Of a stretch of DNA of 49,861 nt, positions 30,476-39,635 are shown piece by piece (position 1 is the first letter of the stretch; each line of letters starts with the position of its first letter). The translations under genes were made by a program, and so were the position numbers. The stretch is from Catellatospora vulcania (GTDB taxonomy: Bacteria > Actinomycetota > Actinomycetes > Mycobacteriales > Micromonosporaceae): NCBI RefSeq assembly GCF_009720385.1, contig NZ_ML769311.1:101178-151038 (forward strand). Direction: 5' to 3'. The notes below the pieces were generated by a model. The model was given only the letters and a program-made list of their open reading frames with translations. It ran no database searches and was not told the origin of the DNA.

Positions 30476-33400
30476 TTAGAAGCGCAGGATGACGTGGCTC
30501 TTGTCGGAGCCGTCCATGGGGTAGCCGTAGGCCACGAAACCGCCGTCGTCGGTGACGTCCGCCGCCTCGGCCGCGTAGAACACGTCGTACCCGGCCATCG
30601 TGGTCAGGTCCCACATCCGGCCCTGCGGGTCCCACGCGACCACGCGCGTGTCGTACGGCGCCGCGTCCGCCTCGCCGATGATCCAGCCGGACGCGTTGAT
30701 GCCGACCGCCTTCGAGTGGAACCCGAAGTCCGGCAGCCGCTTGATCCCGCCGGCCTCGGTCCAGATCACGGCCCGCGAGCCGCTCTCACCGACCGCGGTG
30801 CCCGCGTCGTTGACCTCCAGCAGCGCGCTGCTCTCGCCCTCGACCACCGGGCCGATGCGGTGGATGGCGCCCGCGGCGTCCCACCACACGGCCGTGGCCA
30901 GGCCGTTCTCGCTGGACGAGCCGACGGTGACGCCGCTGTTGTTGATGCCGATGGGCTCGGTCAGCTCCGGGTCGGCGGTCAGGTGCGGCAGGCGTACGTA
31001 CCCGCCGTCCTTCGTCCACCGGAACGGGTCGTTGTGCCAGTGGTACGCGTCGTCCGGCCGGTACGCCGTGATGTTGCCGACCACCGTGCCCGTGTCGTTG
31101 ACGGCGAACGCCCGCCCGTAGATCGCGTCGGCGCTCCAGGACGGGATCGGCAGCTCGGTGACCGTGCCGTCGGCGTGGAAGACACCCGGCAGGGTCGGCG
31201 TCTCGGTGTGCTCCGACTGGCCCACGCCCTCACCGTGGCGGTTGATGTCGAAGATGTACCCCTGGTATCCGGTGTACCCCTTGATGCCGCCCTCGGGCGT
31301 CCAGCGGGCCGGTGTGGTGACCGCGTCGATCTGCGCCGACCCGGCGGCGATGCCGTCCTGCGCGGAGAACACCGCGAACGGGCCGAACGTCGTGTCGACC
31401 CGCACCGACGGGCCGTGCACCGCCTCGATGACGACACCGGCCTGGCCGACGAGTGCGCCGTCGGTGTTGACCAGGTCCAGGCCGCCGAAGAGGGCGCGCC
31501 CGTTGGGCGCCAGGCCGGCCGCGGTGACCTGAGCGGTGACCGTCTTCGTCTCGTTGCGGGCCAGGGCCAGCGGCGCGGCGAACGTGGTGCGCACGGTGCC
31601 CATGGCCGTGGTGCTCACCTCGTCGGTGTAGTCGAACTGCGTGGTGCCCGCGGGCACGGCGTACCCGTCGACCCAGATGGTGTAGAAGCCCGGCGGCGGG
31701 TTGTCGATGACCACCGACTCTTCCGAGTCGCCGTCGGCGCTCTGCCCGATGACGACACCACCGGTGGTGACGATCAGGTCGAGGTCGGCGGCGGGGTCGG
31801 ACGGGTTGCCGATCCGGGCCGAGAACCGTCCCGCGCCGACCGGCACGATCACCTGGTACGACTTCTGCGCGTGGTCGGCCAGCTCGGCCCGCTCGGTGAA
31901 CCGGCTGCTCAGCGGGGACGTCGAGGCCGCCAGCTGGACCGGGCCCAGGTGGTTGGTGACCTCCCAGCTGACCGGGGCCGGTTCGTGCAGTTCGAGGGTG
32001 CCCAGTTTCGCCTCGGCCGCGGCGCTCGCGCCGAAGACGTCGACCGTGAGCCGGTAGTCGTTGCGCTCGGTGGGGGAGGTGCGCGACGCCTCGACGACGA
32101 TCTCCCACACGCCCGGCATGGGGTCCTTGAAGCTGCGCAGGTTCGGGTCGCAGCCCTGGGCGTCCATGTTCGTGTAGCAGCCGTCCTCGACGGGGACGCC
32201 GTACGGGTGCTGCGCGACGAACCGGACCCGGTCGCCCGCGTCCACCCCGTCCAGCCTCACCTGCAGCGTACGGGCCTTCTCCGGCACGGTGACCAGGTAT
32301 GACGCGGACTGCGCCTTGTCGACCCGACCGCTGTGCACGCGGCTGTAGGACGGCGCGGCCAGCGTGTCGGCGACCGCCACGGTGGCCATCATCCGGGCGT
32401 CGACGCCCCGCGTCGCCGGGTCGTCCAGCGTCATGATGGCGCTGTGCACCCCGTTGCCCTTCGGCTTCACCCACACCAGCACCGGGGTCGGCTTGTTCAG
32501 CGGCAGCCGGACGGTGCCGCGGAACGCCTTGAAGGTGCCGTCGTCACCGGTCCAGCCGATGTGGTGCAGCGCGTCGCCGGCCGGGCCGGTGGTACGGGTG
32601 ACCGTGATCGACTGAAGCCGGGCGATGTCGCCACCGCACCGGTCGTAGAGGCCCGTGCCCCGGTTCGGCGTGGTCAGCACCGGTGAGATGGGCGTGCAGA
32701 CCGGTGCGTCGAAGGAATAGGTGCTGGTCGCCAGACCGCCCGCGGCCAGTGCCCGCCACGCGCGCTCGACGTCGAACAGTCCGTTGCCCTGGACGTGGGC
32801 GTCCACCCCGGGCAGGAAGCGGGCGCTGCCGTAGACGGCGGCGCGCAGCTTCGCGGGTTTCGCGTCCACCTTCGTCGCTTTCGCGGCCGACAGCAGCAGC
32901 GCGGCCGCGCCGGCCGCCTGCGGTGAGGCCATCGAGGTGCCGTTGAACATGCTGTAGCCCGGCGGCAGCTCGTAGCCGACGCCGGTGACGGGGGAGCCCG
33001 GCAGCCAGGTCGGGGTGGTGCTCACGGCCGCGCCCGGCGCGACGATGTCGGGCTTGAAGCCGCCGTCCTCGCGGGGGCCGCGGGACGAGAAGCCGAAGAT
33101 CCCCATCTTCGTCTTCACGTCGGAGCCGTAGTCGGCGGCCCAGGTGGCGCTGGACACCGACGCGCCGACCGCGACGACGTCGCTGGCCACGGACGGGTCG
33201 CCGATCGTGTTCAGGCCCGGACCGCTGTTGCCGGCGGACAGGAACAGCTGCACGCCGTAGTCGTTGATGAGGGTGTTGTAGAGGTGGGTGCGGGCGTTGG
33301 CGCCGTCGTTGAGGGCGGGCAGGCCCCCGATGGACATGTTGACCACGTCCACGCCCCGGTTCACGACGAGGTCGATCATGCCTTCGGTGAGGGCGACGGC

Positions 33401-34639
33401 GGTGCAGCCGCCGCTCCAGGTGCAGGCCCGGGACGAGACGATCTTCGCGCCGGGGGCGGCGCCGTTCATCTTGCCGCCGAACAGGCCGTGCCCGGCGGCG
33501 ATGCCGGCCACGTGGGTGCCGTGGGCGCTCTCGGGCAGGCCGATGCTGACGAAGTCCGCCGTGCCCTCGCGCCCGGCGGGGGCGAGGTCCACACCGAGGC
33601 GGTACTCGACGGTGAACGGCATCGACTCGTTGAGCGCGGTCGCCGGGTCGTCGGCGCCGAACCGGCCCGCCTTCTGCTCCTCGCGGAACGGCCGCAGCAG
33701 CGGCTCGTCGGCGAACGAGGAGTCGCCGTCGGCGTCCACCCAGATCGCCCTGTCGCTCGGGCGGAACAGCACACCGAACGAGTCCCAGTCGTCGCCGTCG
33801 CGGTTCACGTCACCGTTGACGTCGTTGGGACCCGCGGTGGCGAACTCGTAGAACTCGGCGAACCGGAACTCCCCGGCGGCGGGCGCGGTGTACTTGCGCG
33901 ACCAGCCCACGGTGAACTCGGGTGTGGCGGTGACCGTCTCGGTCAGCTCCAGCCAGGTGTTGTCGCCCTCGGTGAGCGGGTCGGTGGCGGTCACCCAGTC
34001 GACGATCTTGCGGGCGCCGGTCGTGGTGGTGGCCAGGGCCGGGTGGTCGAGGTCGACGCCGGAGTCCAGGATGCCGATGGTGACCCCGCGGCCGTCCCAG
34101 CTGCGGTGGTCGGCGACGAAACCGACCGCGCCGGTCTCCTGCGTGGGCAGGTACGGATTCGCCGCCGGGGTCTTCGCGCCGGGGGCTTTGGCGGTGCCGC
34201 CCTTGCGCCGGCCCTCCGCCGCCGGAACCGGGTCGGCGAGCCGGATCTCCTCGTCGAGATCGACGGCGAGCACCGAGCCCTTCTGCGCCACGGTGTCGAC
34301 CGCACCTACGGGCACGCTCGCCCGCAGGTAACCGACCTTCTCGTGCGCCGCCGCGACCGTGCCACCGGCCGCCTCGACGGCCTTGCGGGCTGCGTCGAAC
34401 TGCCCGGGCGCGACGGCCACCATCGCGGTGACCTTCTTCTTCCCGTCCCGAACGGCCTCGACCAGCAGCTCCCGGTCGTGCGAGCCGAGTTTGTCCTTCT
34501 TGGAGAAACCCGGTCCCTTGAGCACGCCGGGCGGGGCGTGTTCCGGCTTCGGCGCGGCGCTCGCCGCCGGTGCGGCGATCAGCAGCGCTGTCGTCGTCAG
34601 CAGGGCCGCGCTCAGGCGGCCGAGTTTGTGTGCGGACAT
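30476..34639 (-). CDS. Secreted S8 (subtilisin-like) protease, 1387 residues
   Basis: A large exported serine protease. A signal peptide (about residues 1-28) and an inhibitor-like propeptide (VTAMVAVAPGQFDAARKAVEAAGG) come first. The catalytic domain has Asp192 (GILDSGVDLDHP), His373 (AHGTHVAGI) and Ser569 (NGTSMASPQ). The Asp-His spacing is about 180 residues, far more than in subtilisin, because of an inserted beta-rich domain with calcium-type DVNGDVNRDGDD and DADGDSS segments. After the protease come beta-sandwich PPC-like domains (residues about 780-1060) and C-terminal HAF-type repeats (GINNSGVTVGSS, VNDAGTAVGES, GINASGWIIGE). It probably digests extracellular protein. Confidence 0.93.
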   Translation of the reverse strand: MSAHKLGRLSAALLTTTALLIAAPAASAAPKPEHAPPGVLKGPGFSKKDKLGSHDRELLVEAVRDGKKKVTAMVAVAPGQFDAARKAVEAAGGTVAAAHEKVGYLRASVPVGAVDTVAQKGSVLAVDLDEEIRLADPVPAAEGRRKGGTAKAPGAKTPAANPYLPTQETGAVGFVADHRSWDGRGVTIGILDSGVDLDHPALATTTTGARKIVDWVTATDPLTEGDNTWLELTETVTATPEFTVGWSRKYTAPAAGEFRFAEFYEFATAGPNDVNGDVNRDGDDWDSFGVLFRPSDRAIWVDADGDSSFADEPLLRPFREEQKAGRFGADDPATALNESMPFTVEYRLGVDLAPAGREGTADFVSIGLPESAHGTHVAGIAAGHGLFGGKMNGAAPGAKIVSSRACTWSGGCTAVALTEGMIDLVVNRGVDVVNMSIGGLPALNDGANARTHLYNTLINDYGVQLFLSAGNSGPGLNTIGDPSVASDVVAVGASVSSATWAADYGSDVKTKMGIFGFSSRGPREDGGFKPDIVAPGAAVSTTPTWLPGSPVTGVGYELPPGYSMFNGTSMASPQAAGAAALLLSAAKATKVDAKPAKLRAAVYGSARFLPGVDAHVQGNGLFDVERAWRALAAGGLATSTYSFDAPVCTPISPVLTTPNRGTGLYDRCGGDIARLQSITVTRTTGPAGDALHHIGWTGDDGTFKAFRGTVRLPLNKPTPVLVWVKPKGNGVHSAIMTLDDPATRGVDARMMATVAVADTLAAPSYSRVHSGRVDKAQSASYLVTVPEKARTLQVRLDGVDAGDRVRFVAQHPYGVPVEDGCYTNMDAQGCDPNLRSFKDPMPGVWEIVVEASRTSPTERNDYRLTVDVFGASAAAEAKLGTLELHEPAPVSWEVTNHLGPVQLAASTSPLSSRFTERAELADHAQKSYQVIVPVGAGRFSARIGNPSDPAADLDLIVTTGGVVIGQSADGDSEESVVIDNPPPGFYTIWVDGYAVPAGTTQFDYTDEVSTTAMGTVRTTFAAPLALARNETKTVTAQVTAAGLAPNGRALFGGLDLVNTDGALVGQAGVVIEAVHGPSVRVDTTFGPFAVFSAQDGIAAGSAQIDAVTTPARWTPEGGIKGYTGYQGYIFDINRHGEGVGQSEHTETPTLPGVFHADGTVTELPIPSWSADAIYGRAFAVNDTGTVVGNITAYRPDDAYHWHNDPFRWTKDGGYVRLPHLTADPELTEPIGINNSGVTVGSSSENGLATAVWWDAAGAIHRIGPVVEGESSALLEVNDAGTAVGESGSRAVIWTEAGGIKRLPDFGFHSKAVGINASGWIIGEADAAPYDTRVVAWDPQGRMWDLTTMAGYDVFYAAEAADVTDDGGFVAYGYPMDGSDKSHVILRF

Positions 34640-34751
34640 GGTTCCGCAGCCTCATCGGACGGTCGGGCGTCCGCAAGATCTTCTTGTGGCGGGCTTGCGC
34701 CACGGCGGGGGTTCGCCAATTCCCGCGACGGGCCGGGCCCGCCGGGAGCCG

Positions 34752-35030
34752 TCAGGAATCCTTGGTGCGCTCGACCATCGCGTCCGGGGTGAGCAGCGCG
34801 GGGGGCTTGCCGCGGCCGCGGGCGGGCCAGGCGTAGTACTGCCCGTCGGCCAGGTAGAGGTCGAGTTGGCGGCCGATGTTGCGGTCGCTGAGATCGACGT
34901 TGACGGAGTAGACCACGTGGGGCTGGTCGTCCATGACGATCGCCAGGCGCTTGCCGCCGTCGTAGTCGGCAACGGTGCAGTGGTGACCGTTGTACTCGAA
35001 GCGCCGGTTGATCAGACGATCGGACGACAT
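34752..35030 (-). CDS. Small hypothetical protein
   Basis: A 92-residue soluble protein, MSSDRLINRRFEYNGHHCTVADYDGGKRLAIVMDD onwards, with a beta-strand pattern and the C-terminal AWPARGRGKPPALLTPDAMVE. I recognise no family. It is supported by a strong ribosome site (GGAGGACCCG directly before ATG 35030) and by codon bias. The 287 bp upstream, shared with the divergent DoxX gene, shows no clear operator. Confidence 0.78.
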   Translation of the reverse strand: MSSDRLINRRFEYNGHHCTVADYDGGKRLAIVMDDQPHVVYSVNVDLSDRNIGRQLDLYLADGQYYAWPARGRGKPPALLTPDAMVERTKDS

Positions 35031-35317
35031 CGGGTCCTCCGTTCTCCCAGTTTGATGTTCATACGGCCACGTCAGGGTAAGCCGAAACGGCAGCGATGCC
35101 AACAGGCTCCGCGAACCGGGCGCGATCCTCACGACCCGTACGCACCACCGCATCTCACCATGTCCGCGAACGCGGCGGGCACCCGGGCGACTCATCCGTG
35201 GTCGAAACGCGTGTCGCGGGCCGCCGGTGATCGCCGATATCACCGCCAACCATCACAAGGCTGTGCAAAAGTGATGTTCATGCCATTCAGTGCAGCCGAC
35301 CGACCGGAGGCGACGTG

Positions 35318-35770
35318 ATGTTCGTCTTTCCCGCGCAGATCCGCGACCTGGCGATCCTTATCGCCCGGCTCGGCATCGGCATCGTCTTCTTCGCCCACGG
35401 CTGGCAGAAGCTGTTCACCATCGGCATCGGCCCCACCACAGCGGGTTTCCGGGCACTGGGCGTGCCACTGCCCGCCCTGTCCGCCTGGTACGCCGGGCTC
35501 GTCGAGTTCATCGGCGGCGCGATGCTGATCGTCGGCCTGGCCGTGCCGATCGCGGGCGTGCTGCTCTTCCTCGACATGCTCGGCGCGTTCTTCACCGTGC
35601 ACATCGGCCATGGCCTGTTCGTCAACTCCGGCGGCTCCGAGCTCGTCATCGCCCTCGGCGTCGGCAGCCTCCTGCTCGCCGCCGTCGGCGCCGGCCTCTA
35701 CAGCATCGACCACGCCATCGCCGCCAACCGCTCCACCACCACCCCCCACGGCCCCAAAACGATCCCCTGA
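35318..35770 (+). CDS. DoxX family membrane protein
   Basis: A 150-residue protein with four hydrophobic helices. The DoxX/YphA signature is LARLGIGIVFFAHGWQKLF near residues 15-33, with GLVEFIGGAMLIVGL and LLFLDMLGAFFTVHIGHG. The family is linked to redox balance and thiosulfate:quinone reductase subunits, but most members are of unknown function. GGAGG lies 7 nt before ATG 35318; GTG 35315 is the alternative. Confidence 0.9.
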   Translation: MFVFPAQIRDLAILIARLGIGIVFFAHGWQKLFTIGIGPTTAGFRALGVPLPALSAWYAGLVEFIGGAMLIVGLAVPIAGVLLFLDMLGAFFTVHIGHGLFVNSGGSELVIALGVGSLLLAAVGAGLYSIDHAIAANRSTTTPHGPKTIP

Positions 35771-35821
35771 CCCACCCCGTCCCACCCCACCCCACCCCCC
35801 ACCCCGGTTCGCCCCGCCCCG

Positions 35822-35854
35822 GTTCGCGCAAGATCGAGACGATCTTGCGCGAAC
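35822..35854. repeat. Perfect 15-bp hairpin, GTTCGCGCAAGATCG family
   Basis: GTTCGCGCAAGATCG (35822-35836), triloop AGA, then its exact complement (35840-35854). It lies 52 bp after the DoxX stop and probably terminates that gene. The same 15-mer recurs singly at 35894-35908, and a related CGCAAGATCG arm is in the hairpin at 40589-40660. Confidence 0.75.
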
Positions 35855-35893
35855 TGTTGTGCATATGACCGGTACGCGTGTGTCGTCCCCACC

Positions 35894-35908
35894 GTTCGCG
35901 CAAGATCG
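35894..35908 (+). repeat. Single extra copy of GTTCGCGCAAGATCG
   Basis: An exact direct copy of the left arm of the hairpin at 35822-35854, 58 bp downstream and 18 bp before the TACGGT -10 box of the RNase HI gene. It could compete for pairing with the right arm of that hairpin, or act as a protein site near the -35 region. Confidence 0.6.
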
Positions 35909-35937
35909 TCGGGGGTGGGGGCTGGTACGGTGCCGGG

Positions 35938-36402
35938 GTGGGTGAGGGTGACGGGCGGGTTGTGGTGGTTTATACCGACGGGGCGTGTTCGGGGAATCCG
36001 GGGCCCGGCGGGTGGGGGGCGATCCTGCGGTACGGCGGGCACGAGCGGGAGCTGTGCGGTGGGGACCCGGGGCCGACGACGAACAACCGGATGGAGCTGA
36101 CGGCGGCCATCTCGGCTCTGGAGGCGCTGACCCGGCCGGTCACCGTGCAACTGCACACCGACAGCACCTACGTGCGCGACGGCATCACCAAGTGGATGCA
36201 CGGGTGGCGGCGCAACGGGTGGCTGACCTCGGACCGCAAGCCGGTCAAGAACGCCGACCTGTGGCAGCGCCTGGCCGAGGCGGTGGCCCGGCACACCGTC
36301 GAGTGGCGGTGGGTGCGCGGGCACGCCGGCGACCCCGGCAACGAGCGCGCCGACGCGCTGGCCAACAAGGGCATGGCGCAGGCGCGCTCGGGCGTCCGCT
36401 GA
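35938..36402 (+). CDS. rnhA: Ribonuclease HI
   Basis: A 154-residue enzyme that cuts the RNA strand of RNA-DNA hybrids. The metal-binding carboxylates sit in [14 protein letters not shown] (Asp near 12), NNRMELTAA (Glu near 51), [10 protein letters not shown] (Asp near 73) and [12 protein letters not shown] (Asp near 140), with the basic protrusion around WRRNGW. GTG 35938 lies exactly 6 nt after TACGGT, so the mRNA is predicted to be leaderless. It is a stand-alone gene of normal length. Confidence 0.95.
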   Translation: MGEGDGRVVVVYTDGACSGNPGPGGWGAILRYGGHERELCGGDPGPTTNNRMELTAAISALEALTRPVTVQLHTDSTYVRDGITKWMHGWRRNGWLTSDRKPVKNADLWQRLAEAVARHTVEWRWVRGHAGDPGNERADALANKGMAQARSGVR

Positions 36403-36403
36403 C

Positions 36404-37003
36404 TCAGGCCACCAGGCTGGCGTAACCCGGGTAGTTCACCACGAAGCCGTCCTTGTCGACGGTCAGGTCGGCGGTGAAACTGCCCGAGGAGTAGCGGATC
36501 GTCTCCGCGTCGATCACCGTGTACGTCTGCTCCACCGGGATGACCTGCAATGACGGCACCCGGATCCAGGCCATCGGCACGGTGTGCGTGGTGCCGGGCT
36601 CGGCCCCGAGCAGTCCGAGCCGCCGGATCGGCAGCGTGTTGGTCAGCGCGGTCGCCTCCAGGTCCACGTCGAGCACCCCGGACAGCCGACCGGGGTCGAC
36701 GATGCCGGGCAGCTGCACCGAGCCGAATTTGCCCTGCTCGCTGGTGATCACCCGCCACGAGTTGGCGGAGCGTTCCAGGCGCACCTCGCGCTGCCAGCCG
36801 GCGCCCTCGGACTCGACGGTCATGGTGTCGGTGGCGAAGCCGTCCACCGTGGTCAGCGTGTAGCGGCAGGCGTGCGGCACCGGTTCGGCGGCGACCACCT
36901 GGCCGTGGGCGAGGAGTTTATCGGGGCGCAGATCGACGAGGGCGATGTCGGTGCCGACCTCGACCATCCGGTCCCACAGCAGGGCGCGCGGCAACGGGCT
37001 CAT
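36404..37003 (-). CDS. Putative glycolipid-binding family protein
   Basis: A 199-residue beta-rich cytosolic protein matching the putative glycolipid-binding family (DUF1089). Signatures are RSANSWRV, GVLDVDLEATALTNTLPIRRL, AWIRVPSLQVIPVEQTYTVID, and a C-terminal FTADLTVDKDGFVVNYPG. Binding of a glycolipid is a family label rather than a proven role here. TAACCT (37015-37010) ends 6 nt before ATG 37003, suggesting a leaderless mRNA. It converges with RNase HI with only 1 bp between stops and no hairpin. Confidence 0.85.
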   Translation of the reverse strand: MSPLPRALLWDRMVEVGTDIALVDLRPDKLLAHGQVVAAEPVPHACRYTLTTVDGFATDTMTVESEGAGWQREVRLERSANSWRVITSEQGKFGSVQLPGIVDPGRLSGVLDVDLEATALTNTLPIRRLGLLGAEPGTTHTVPMAWIRVPSLQVIPVEQTYTVIDAETIRYSSGSFTADLTVDKDGFVVNYPGYASLVA

Positions 37004-37159
37004 GCCCTGAGGTTAGTGACGTGGCGGCGATTGTGGGGCGGATTCGCCCGTTCGCGTCCACAGTGCTCGGCCGGTGAAGAAATCCGCCACGTCATCTTCA
37101 CGATTGTGAATGTTTCTGACAGCATGTGCGCACCCACCCACCCTCGTGATGGAGCCCAC

Positions 37160-37942
37160 ATGGTGTTCCCGCTCCGCGCCGCCGTACCCCTGCTGGCGGC
37201 GCTCTCCTTCGTGCTGCTCGGCACCCCCGCCCACGCCGCCGCCCCGGCGTACACCGCCCTCGGCGACTCCTACGCCTCCGGCACCGGCACCCGCGAGTAC
37301 GCCGACCCGACCTGCCAGCGCTCGAACAGCGCCTACCCGGTGCTCGACGCCGCCCGGCTCGGCGCCACCCTCACCTTCGCCGCCTGCGCCGGAGCGAAGA
37401 TCCCCGCCATCCTCAGCGGACAGCTGGGCAGCCTCAACGCCGACACCCGCTACGTCACGGTGAGCGCTGGCGGCAACGACATCGGCTGGTCGGCGGTGAT
37501 CGTCCAGTGCGCCAAGCCCTGGCCGTACACCTGCTGGGGCGACATCGACAAGGCCGAGGCCTACCTCCGCAACACCCTGCCCGGCCAGCTCGACCAGCTC
37601 TACACCCGCATCCGCGCGCTGGCCCCGAACGCGACCGTGGTCGTGGTCGGCTACCCGCGGCTGTTCAACGGCGAGGAGTGCAACGCCATCGCCCGGATCT
37701 CGCCCGGCGAGCAGGCCGAGCTCAACGCCGCCGCCGACCTGCTGGCCACCACGATCAAAGCCCGCGCCGCGGCCCGCGGCTTCGGTTTCGTCGACGCCCG
37801 CGGCCCGTTCACCGGCCACGCGGTCTGCGACGACGTCGAGTGGATCAACGGCACGTCCTGGCCCACCGGGGAGTCCTACCACCCCAACAAGGCAGGCCAC
37901 GTCGGGTACGCCGGCGTGGTGGAGGCCGCGCTGCGCGCCTGA
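37160..37942 (+). CDS. Secreted SGNH hydrolase (lipase-like)
   Basis: A 260-residue exported esterase or lipase. The signal peptide ends near residue 28 (AHA-AAPAYTALGDSYASG). Catalytic parts are the nucleophile Ser in GDSYASG near residue 35, the Gly of block II, SAGGNDIGWS near residue 97 (block III) and the terminal SYHPNKAGH (His). It is similar to Streptomyces SGNH lipases with several disulfide cysteines. GGAG 5 nt before ATG 37160 fixes the start; the frame is open further upstream. TTCAC-GATT-GTGAA (37097-37110) in the leader could be an operator. Confidence 0.92.
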   Translation: MVFPLRAAVPLLAALSFVLLGTPAHAAAPAYTALGDSYASGTGTREYADPTCQRSNSAYPVLDAARLGATLTFAACAGAKIPAILSGQLGSLNADTRYVTVSAGGNDIGWSAVIVQCAKPWPYTCWGDIDKAEAYLRNTLPGQLDQLYTRIRALAPNATVVVVGYPRLFNGEECNAIARISPGEQAELNAAADLLATTIKARAAARGFGFVDARGPFTGHAVCDDVEWINGTSWPTGESYHPNKAGHVGYAGVVEAALRA

Positions 37943-38006
37943 CGTTCATCGAACAGTGTCCCCGCGCAGGCTGGTGCGGCCGACGACGCCGGATTAGCCT
38001 GCGCGG

Positions 38007-38966
38007 GTGGGCAGCAGCGTCAACTACGCCGTCATCCGCGACGGCTCACACACGGTGTACCGCCACGACGGCGGCGCCGGGGACAGCCTCGACTACCTGT
38101 TCGCGCCGGGTCCGGACATCGTGCTGCGGTGGCTCGCGCAGCTGGACGGGCACCTGACCGGCGAGTGGCTCGCCGACCCGCACTGCTCGGGCGGCGTGCT
38201 GATCGACACCGACCGCCGGGTGCTGCTGCTGTTCGCCACCGCGCTCGGCGACTACGCCTACCGTGCAGCCGTGCTCGACGCCTTCCGCCGCACCTGGCCG
38301 GGCTGGGACATCCGCTGGGCCTACGACGGCGTCGCCGACCTGATCGCCTACACCGGCGGCGATCCCGCCGCGGCCCGGGTCGCCCAGGACACGCCGCGGC
38401 TGCCGCACTACGACGGCCACGACCCCGAACTGCCGCTGGCGGCGCTGGTCACCGTCGCGGGCGAGCACGGCTGCCGGGCGTACGGCCTGAGCCCCGACCA
38501 GGCCGCAGAGCGGCCGTTCCGAGCCGGACCGGCGCTGCTGGACCGGCTCGCCGACGGGGAGCCGCTGGAGTGGTGCGACGAGATCCCCGGCGCCGGGCTG
38601 CACCTGGACCCGGCGAAGCGCACCGCCGGGCTGTGGAGCATCCGGCCGCTGCACGGGCTGCGCGAGGACTGGCCGGCACTGTGGCCGGGATGGACCCTCG
38701 ACTTCTGGGGCGACTCGTACACCCGGCAGGTGGCGCTGTGCCCCGACGTGCTCGACGAGATCCCGCAGGTGCTGGTCGAGCCCGGCCTGCGGGAACTGGC
38801 CCGGCGGCTGGTCGACCTGTGGCCGGTGCGCTCGGCGCTGGCCGAGGCCGGGCTCGACGTCGACCAGCTCTACGTCCGCGACGTCGGCGGCATGCGGGCC
38901 ATGCTGGACGTCGGCCTGACCGCCGACGAGCTGGCCCGGACCGTCGACGCCGTCATGGGCCGCTGA
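38007..38966 (+). CDS. Hypothetical protein, 319 residues
   Basis: A soluble protein of 319 residues with no signal peptide, opening VNYAVIRDGSHTVYRHDGGAGDSLDYLFAPGPDIVLRWLAQ. It contains repeated acidic/aromatic stretches such as WPGWDIRWAYDGVADLIAY and DWPALWPGWTLDFWGD. I do not recognise a family with certainty. GTG 38007 lies exactly 6 nt after TAGCCT, which indicates a leaderless mRNA and supports this start. Codon use is normal for the window, so it is expressed rather than spurious. Confidence 0.82.
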   Translation: MGSSVNYAVIRDGSHTVYRHDGGAGDSLDYLFAPGPDIVLRWLAQLDGHLTGEWLADPHCSGGVLIDTDRRVLLLFATALGDYAYRAAVLDAFRRTWPGWDIRWAYDGVADLIAYTGGDPAAARVAQDTPRLPHYDGHDPELPLAALVTVAGEHGCRAYGLSPDQAAERPFRAGPALLDRLADGEPLEWCDEIPGAGLHLDPAKRTAGLWSIRPLHGLREDWPALWPGWTLDFWGDSYTRQVALCPDVLDEIPQVLVEPGLRELARRLVDLWPVRSALAEAGLDVDQLYVRDVGGMRAMLDVGLTADELARTVDAVMGR

Positions 38967-39068
38967 AAAGCCCGGTGCCCACCACCGCGCGGCCGGTACG
39001 CTGCGTCAGCTGGAGATCATTTCTGGCGGGCCCGCGGACCGGCCCGCCTCAGGCAGGGAGCACAGGCG

Positions 39069-39560
39069 ATGGGGCAGGCGCTGGCGGTGGGCGACCGGAT
39101 CGAGGTGATCCTGCGCAAGGAGGACCGGGAGAAGATCCGCTACACCGCGGAGGTGGTCGCCGACGACGGCCGGCACCTCGTCGTCCGGGCGCCGTGGGCG
39201 GGCGCCCAGGCCCGTGACTTCGGCTTCGTACGCTTCGAGCAGGGCGACGTGTTCACCGAGCACTTCTGGCGCGACCGCTGGTACGCGGTCAAGGAGGTGC
39301 GCGACGCGTCCGGCGGCCACAAGGGCTGGTACTGCGACGTGACCCGGCCGGCGGTGCAACACGGCGGCGTGCTCCGGGTCGAGGACCTCGACCTCGACCT
39401 GTGGGTGCCCGCCGACGGCGGTGAGCCGCTGCGCCTGGACGAGGACGAATTCCTCGCCAGCGGCCTGACCGAGCGTGACCCCGACGCCGCGGCGCAGGCC
39501 TGGCGGGCACTGGCCGAACTGGAGGAACTGGCCGCCGACCGCTTCGCCGACCTGGGCTGA
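39069..39560 (+). CDS. DUF402 domain protein
   Basis: A 163-residue protein with the DUF402 pattern, an RNA-binding or nucleotide phosphatase-like beta barrel: EHFWRDRWYAVKEVRDASGGHKGWYCDVTRPA followed by DLDLDLWVPADG and DEDEFLASGLTERDPDAA. The acids in the DLDLDLW/DEDEF part are typical of metal-binding members such as the nucleoside tri- or diphosphatase FomD. GGGAG lies 9 nt before ATG 39069. Function here is unknown. Confidence 0.85.
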   Translation: MGQALAVGDRIEVILRKEDREKIRYTAEVVADDGRHLVVRAPWAGAQARDFGFVRFEQGDVFTEHFWRDRWYAVKEVRDASGGHKGWYCDVTRPAVQHGGVLRVEDLDLDLWVPADGGEPLRLDEDEFLASGLTERDPDAAAQAWRALAELEELAADRFADLG

Positions 39561-39635
39561 CACCCGCTCGGAGGACTCGCCGAAAAGTTCCTCCCGGCCG
39601 GGAACCGAACCGCATCCGGCGCGGTCACAGGGGGC

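Noticed and set aside
30494..32302. Plus-strand open frame of about 600 codons opposite the subtilase gene
   Set aside because: Shadow frame with biased composition; the minus-strand protein has HAF and beta-sandwich features here.
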